From an uncultured Nesterenkonia sp. (GTDB lineage Bacteria; Actinomycetota; Actinomycetes; Actinomycetales; Micrococcaceae), in assembly GCA_946222885.1 (NCBI GenBank), contig CAMIAK010000003.1, positions 1-64,000 of the forward strand: a stretch of DNA of 64,000 nucleotides, read 5' to 3'. Shown here piece after piece: positions 61,862 through 64,000 of this stretch; position 1 is the first letter of the stretch, and each line of letters starts with the position of its first letter. Position numbers and translations under genes: made by a program. The notes below the pieces were generated by a model, which searched no databases, had not been told where the DNA came from, and worked only from the letters and a program-made list of their open reading frames with translations.

Positions 61862-62736
61862 TCCCTTCCCACCTGGTGCAGGGTCCCCAGGAACCGCTCC
61901 GCGGCAGGGGAGAGCCGCTGGCCCGGCAGCGCGGCATAGACCCCGGTCTGCGGCCGTCCCGCGATCGGGCGAAGCGCTACCTGCCGGGGCGCGAAGGCCG
62001 TCACCGAGGCCGGGAGGAGCGTGTACCCCAGTCCGGCCGCCACGAATCCCAGCGCCGTCTCCTGCTGGACGATGCGCGTATAGACCTGGGGGAACCGCAG
62101 GCCCTGGAAGAGGGGGCGGATCTCCGCGGCATAGCCCGGCATCTCCCTCTCCGGGAAGAAGATGAGCGGCTCGGAGGAGAGCTCCTCGGCCCGGAGCTCC
62201 TCCGCTGCGGCCAGAGCATGGTCGGAGGGGAGGCAGGCGACGATCTCCTCCCGGAACACCTCCTCCCCGGCAAGCCCCGGGGCTCCGTTCTCTCCCCGGA
62301 TGATCCCGAGGTCCAGCTCCCCGCGGCGCAGGTGATCGGCCTGTTCTCCGCTGGTCATCGGAAGTGCCTCCAGCCGGACGCCGGGGGCCGTCTCGCGGAA
62401 GAGGCGGATGGCACGGGGAAGCAGCTCGTAGCTGGCCGAGCTGACGAATCCCACCCTCAGCTGCCCGGCCTTTCCCTGCTCCACCAGGTCGAGGTCCGTG
62501 GTCAGCTCCCCGGCCTGCCCCAGCACGGCGGCGGCCCTGCGGTAGAACTCCGCGCCGGCGGCCGTCAGCTCCACCGAACGGGTGGTCCGGTGCAGGAGCC
62601 GATGCCCGATCTCCCGCTCCAGGTTCTGGATCTGGGTGCTCAGCGGGGCCTGGGAGATGTGCAGGCGCGCCGCAGCACGCCCGAAGTGAAGCTCCTCCGC
62701 CACTGCGGTGAAGTAGCGGAGCTGGCGCAGGTCCAT
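61837..62736 (-). CDS. LysR family transcriptional regulator
   Basis: This 299-residue LysR protein has an N-terminal helix-turn-helix (LRQLRYFTAVAEELHFGRAAARLHISQAPLSTQI) and an effector domain (LRVGFVSSASYELLPRAI, GFVAAGLGYTLLPASV). RBS GAGGCGG before ATG. It is divergent from the amine oxidase gene with an 87-bp spacer that holds GAACAATTATTC-like LysR-box sequence, so it is the likely regulator of that oxidase. Confidence 0.92.
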   Translation of the reverse strand: MDLRQLRYFTAVAEELHFGRAAARLHISQAPLSTQIQNLEREIGHRLLHRTTRSVELTAAGAEFYRRAAAVLGQAGELTTDLDLVEQGKAGQLRVGFVSSASYELLPRAIRLFRETAPGVRLEALPMTSGEQADHLRRGELDLGIIRGENGAPGLAGEEVFREEIVACLPSDHALAAAEELRAEELSSEPLIFFPEREMPGYAAEIRPLFQGLRFPQVYTRIVQQETALGFVAAGLGYTLLPASVTAFAPRQVALRPIAGRPQTGVYAALPGQRLSPAAERFLGTLHQVGRERRGRGSW

Positions 62737-62823
62737 GGCCGCCGCCTCATTTTTTCGTTCAAGAGAACAATTATTCCAAAACTGATATTGGACCCAGTAT
62801 AAATGTCGGCATAGCGTACAAGC

Positions 62824-64000
62824 ATGAACACCTCAGCACACACCCAGTACGCAGTGATCGGGGCGGGCCTCGCCGGTGCCGCCACAGCCTGGCAGCTGGC
62901 CGCAGCGGGCCACGACGTCGTCCTCCTGGAGCAGCAGGAGACCGCCGCGGGCGCCGCCGGCAGCTCCCACGGCTCCGCGCGGATCTTCCGCTACCCCTAC
63001 GCCGACCCCTTCTACGTGAACCTCGTGAAGCGCTCCGCCCCGCTGTGGAGCGCCCTGGAGGAGCAGCTCGGGGAGGAGCTCATCACCACCACCGGGGGCG
63101 TGGACTTCGGCGAGGTGCGCGATCCCGCCCACCTCGCCCGGATCCTGGAGCAGGAGGGGATCGATCACGAGCTCCTCACCGCAGAGCAGGCCGCAGGCCG
63201 CTGGCCGCAGTTCGGCTTCGACTCCCCGGCCCTGTGGCAGCCGCAGGCCGGAGTGATCGACGCCGAACGCACCGTGCAGGGCATGGTCCGGCTGGCCGAG
63301 CAGGCCGGTGCCGAGCTGCGGACCTCCTGGGAGGTCCGGGAGGTCTCCCGTGACGGCCGGGGCTACGTCCTGCGCAGCGCCGCCGGAGAGAGCATCGGGG
63401 CGGAGCGGGTCGTGGTGACCGCCGGCGGCTGGCTGCCCGCGCTGCTCGGGCGGCTGGAGCTTCCCCCAGCCTTCCTGCAGACGCTGCCCGAGTTCCAGGT
63501 GCGCCAGGAGCAGGCCTACCACTTCCCCTATCAGGAGCAGCAGGGGAGCTGGCCGGTCTTCGTCCACAAGAACAGCGAGATCCAGACCTACGGCCTGCCC
63601 GGGGGCCGCGACGCCGAGTTCAGGGGGCAGAAGGTCGCCCAGTTCAACGGCGGCAGGGTCCTCCCCTCGGCCGGGGAGCAGGACGGCATCGTCGACGGGG
63701 TCAACCGCGCCCGGATGGTCGACTATGTGAGCCGGCACCTGCCCGGCGTCGTCCCGGAACCCTATGCCGAGACCACGTGCATCTTCACCAACACCCCGAA
63801 TGAGCACTTCCTCTTCGAGCGCTGCGAGGGGATCACCGTGGTCTCCCCGTGCTCGGGGCACGGCGCCAAGTTTGCCCCGCTGATCGGTGTGCTGGCGGCC
63901 GCCGCAGCCTCCGCGTCAGACGAGGACGCCGCCCGGACCCTCCTCCCGGAGGTCTTCCTGACCGAGTGGAAGGGCGCTGGGAAGCATGCCGGAGGTGCGC
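62824..64000 (+). CDS. sarcosine/N-methyl amino acid oxidase, 3' end beyond window
   Basis: 392 residues are visible and the frame is open to the last base. It is a monomeric sarcosine oxidase/N-methyltryptophan oxidase-type flavoprotein: AVIGAGLAGAATAWQLAAAG, GAAGSSHGSARIFRYPYADPFYV, then ETTCIFTNTPNEHFLFERC, where the Cys fits the covalent FAD site, and SPCSGHGAKFAPLIGVLA. It oxidises an N-methyl amino acid to amine or amino acid, formaldehyde and peroxide. It follows the methylamine region, consistent with catabolism of methylated nitrogen compounds. Confidence 0.9.
   Translation, partial: MNTSAHTQYAVIGAGLAGAATAWQLAAAGHDVVLLEQQETAAGAAGSSHGSARIFRYPYADPFYVNLVKRSAPLWSALEEQLGEELITTTGGVDFGEVRDPAHLARILEQEGIDHELLTAEQAAGRWPQFGFDSPALWQPQAGVIDAERTVQGMVRLAEQAGAELRTSWEVREVSRDGRGYVLRSAAGESIGAERVVVTAGGWLPALLGRLELPPAFLQTLPEFQVRQEQAYHFPYQEQQGSWPVFVHKNSEIQTYGLPGGRDAEFRGQKVAQFNGGRVLPSAGEQDGIVDGVNRARMVDYVSRHLPGVVPEPYAETTCIFTNTPNEHFLFERCEGITVVSPCSGHGAKFAPLIGVLAAAAASASDEDAARTLLPEVFLTEWKGAGKHAGGA

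Overview
The window is a gene-dense, high-G+C stretch of an actinobacterial chromosome, about 64 kb long. G+C-rich third codon positions, many GTG starts, ATGA-type gene overlaps, an ectABC operon and a pheA / lipid kinase / serS neighbourhood all suggest Micrococcales. A halotolerant, Nesterenkonia-like member of the Micrococcaceae is my best guess; this is recognition, not a database result. I see no rRNA, insertion sequence, prophage, integrase or CRISPR array. One tRNA, tRNA-Gly(TCC), is present.

Layout. 1-3.5 kb: the end of a polyol catabolic operon (MFS permease, RpiB/LacAB-type isomerase, SDR, FGGY kinase). 3.6-10.2 kb: an orphan AbiEi/DUF559-like protein, serS, a lipid kinase, pheA, a rhodanese and an amidase. 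10.3-14.7 kb: CsbD, an NCS2 nucleobase permease and the ectoine operon ectABC. 15.1-29.0 kb: a large amino-sugar island with nagA, an ATPase-less sugar ABC importer fused into one operon with SIS, TIM-barrel isomerase and FGGY kinase genes, a NagR/DasR-type GntR regulator, nagB, a threonine-synthase-like PLP enzyme, an M20 deacylase, RidA, an MBL hydrolase and a Gfo/Idh dehydrogenase. 29.2-30.6 kb: a stand-alone MsiK/UgpC-type ATPase that probably energises the ATPase-less importers, then a 24-residue hydrophobic peptide gene. 30.7-34.1 kb: a GltS-like symporter, LysR and FAD amine oxidase operon.

34.2-40.1 kb: a mannitol/polyol locus (long-chain polyol dehydrogenase, SorC regulator, ABC importer without ATPase). 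40.2-43.4 kb: a PLDc_N membrane protein, GDPD, HAD and a PfkB kinase. 43.4-48.9 kb: thiamine genes thiO-thiS-thiG-thiF/moeZ, with tRNA-Gly directly abutting thiO, then a nitroreductase and thiE. 49-54.5 kb: a BASS transporter, a PfpI-family protein, an acidic lipoprotein, a lipoprotein amidase and a LysR effector-domain protein without a helix-turn-helix. 54.6-59.9 kb: a six-gene methylated-amine operon (dimethylamine monooxygenase components plus trimethylamine monooxygenase). This is divergent from amt-glnB (60.2-61.7 kb), with a textbook GlnR-type box between them. The window ends with a LysR gene and a truncated sarcosine/N-methyl amino acid oxidase gene.

How it fits together. The window is dominated by scavenging of carbon and nitrogen compounds: polyols, amino sugars, methylated amines and N-methyl amino acids, alongside osmoprotection by ectoine. 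Two importers lack an ATPase and lie either side of one orphan ATPase. The methylamine genes sit next to ammonium uptake and PII, as expected if methylamines serve as a nitrogen source. A family of five roughly 70-bp palindromes, each 10-18 nt past a stop codon and with compensating arm changes, is the most striking non-coding structure. The most promising undescribed biology is the amino-sugar island, particularly its PLP enzyme/M20/RidA/MBL submodule, and the tmm-dmm operon, which lacks a recognisable TMAO demethylase but contains two proteins of unknown role.
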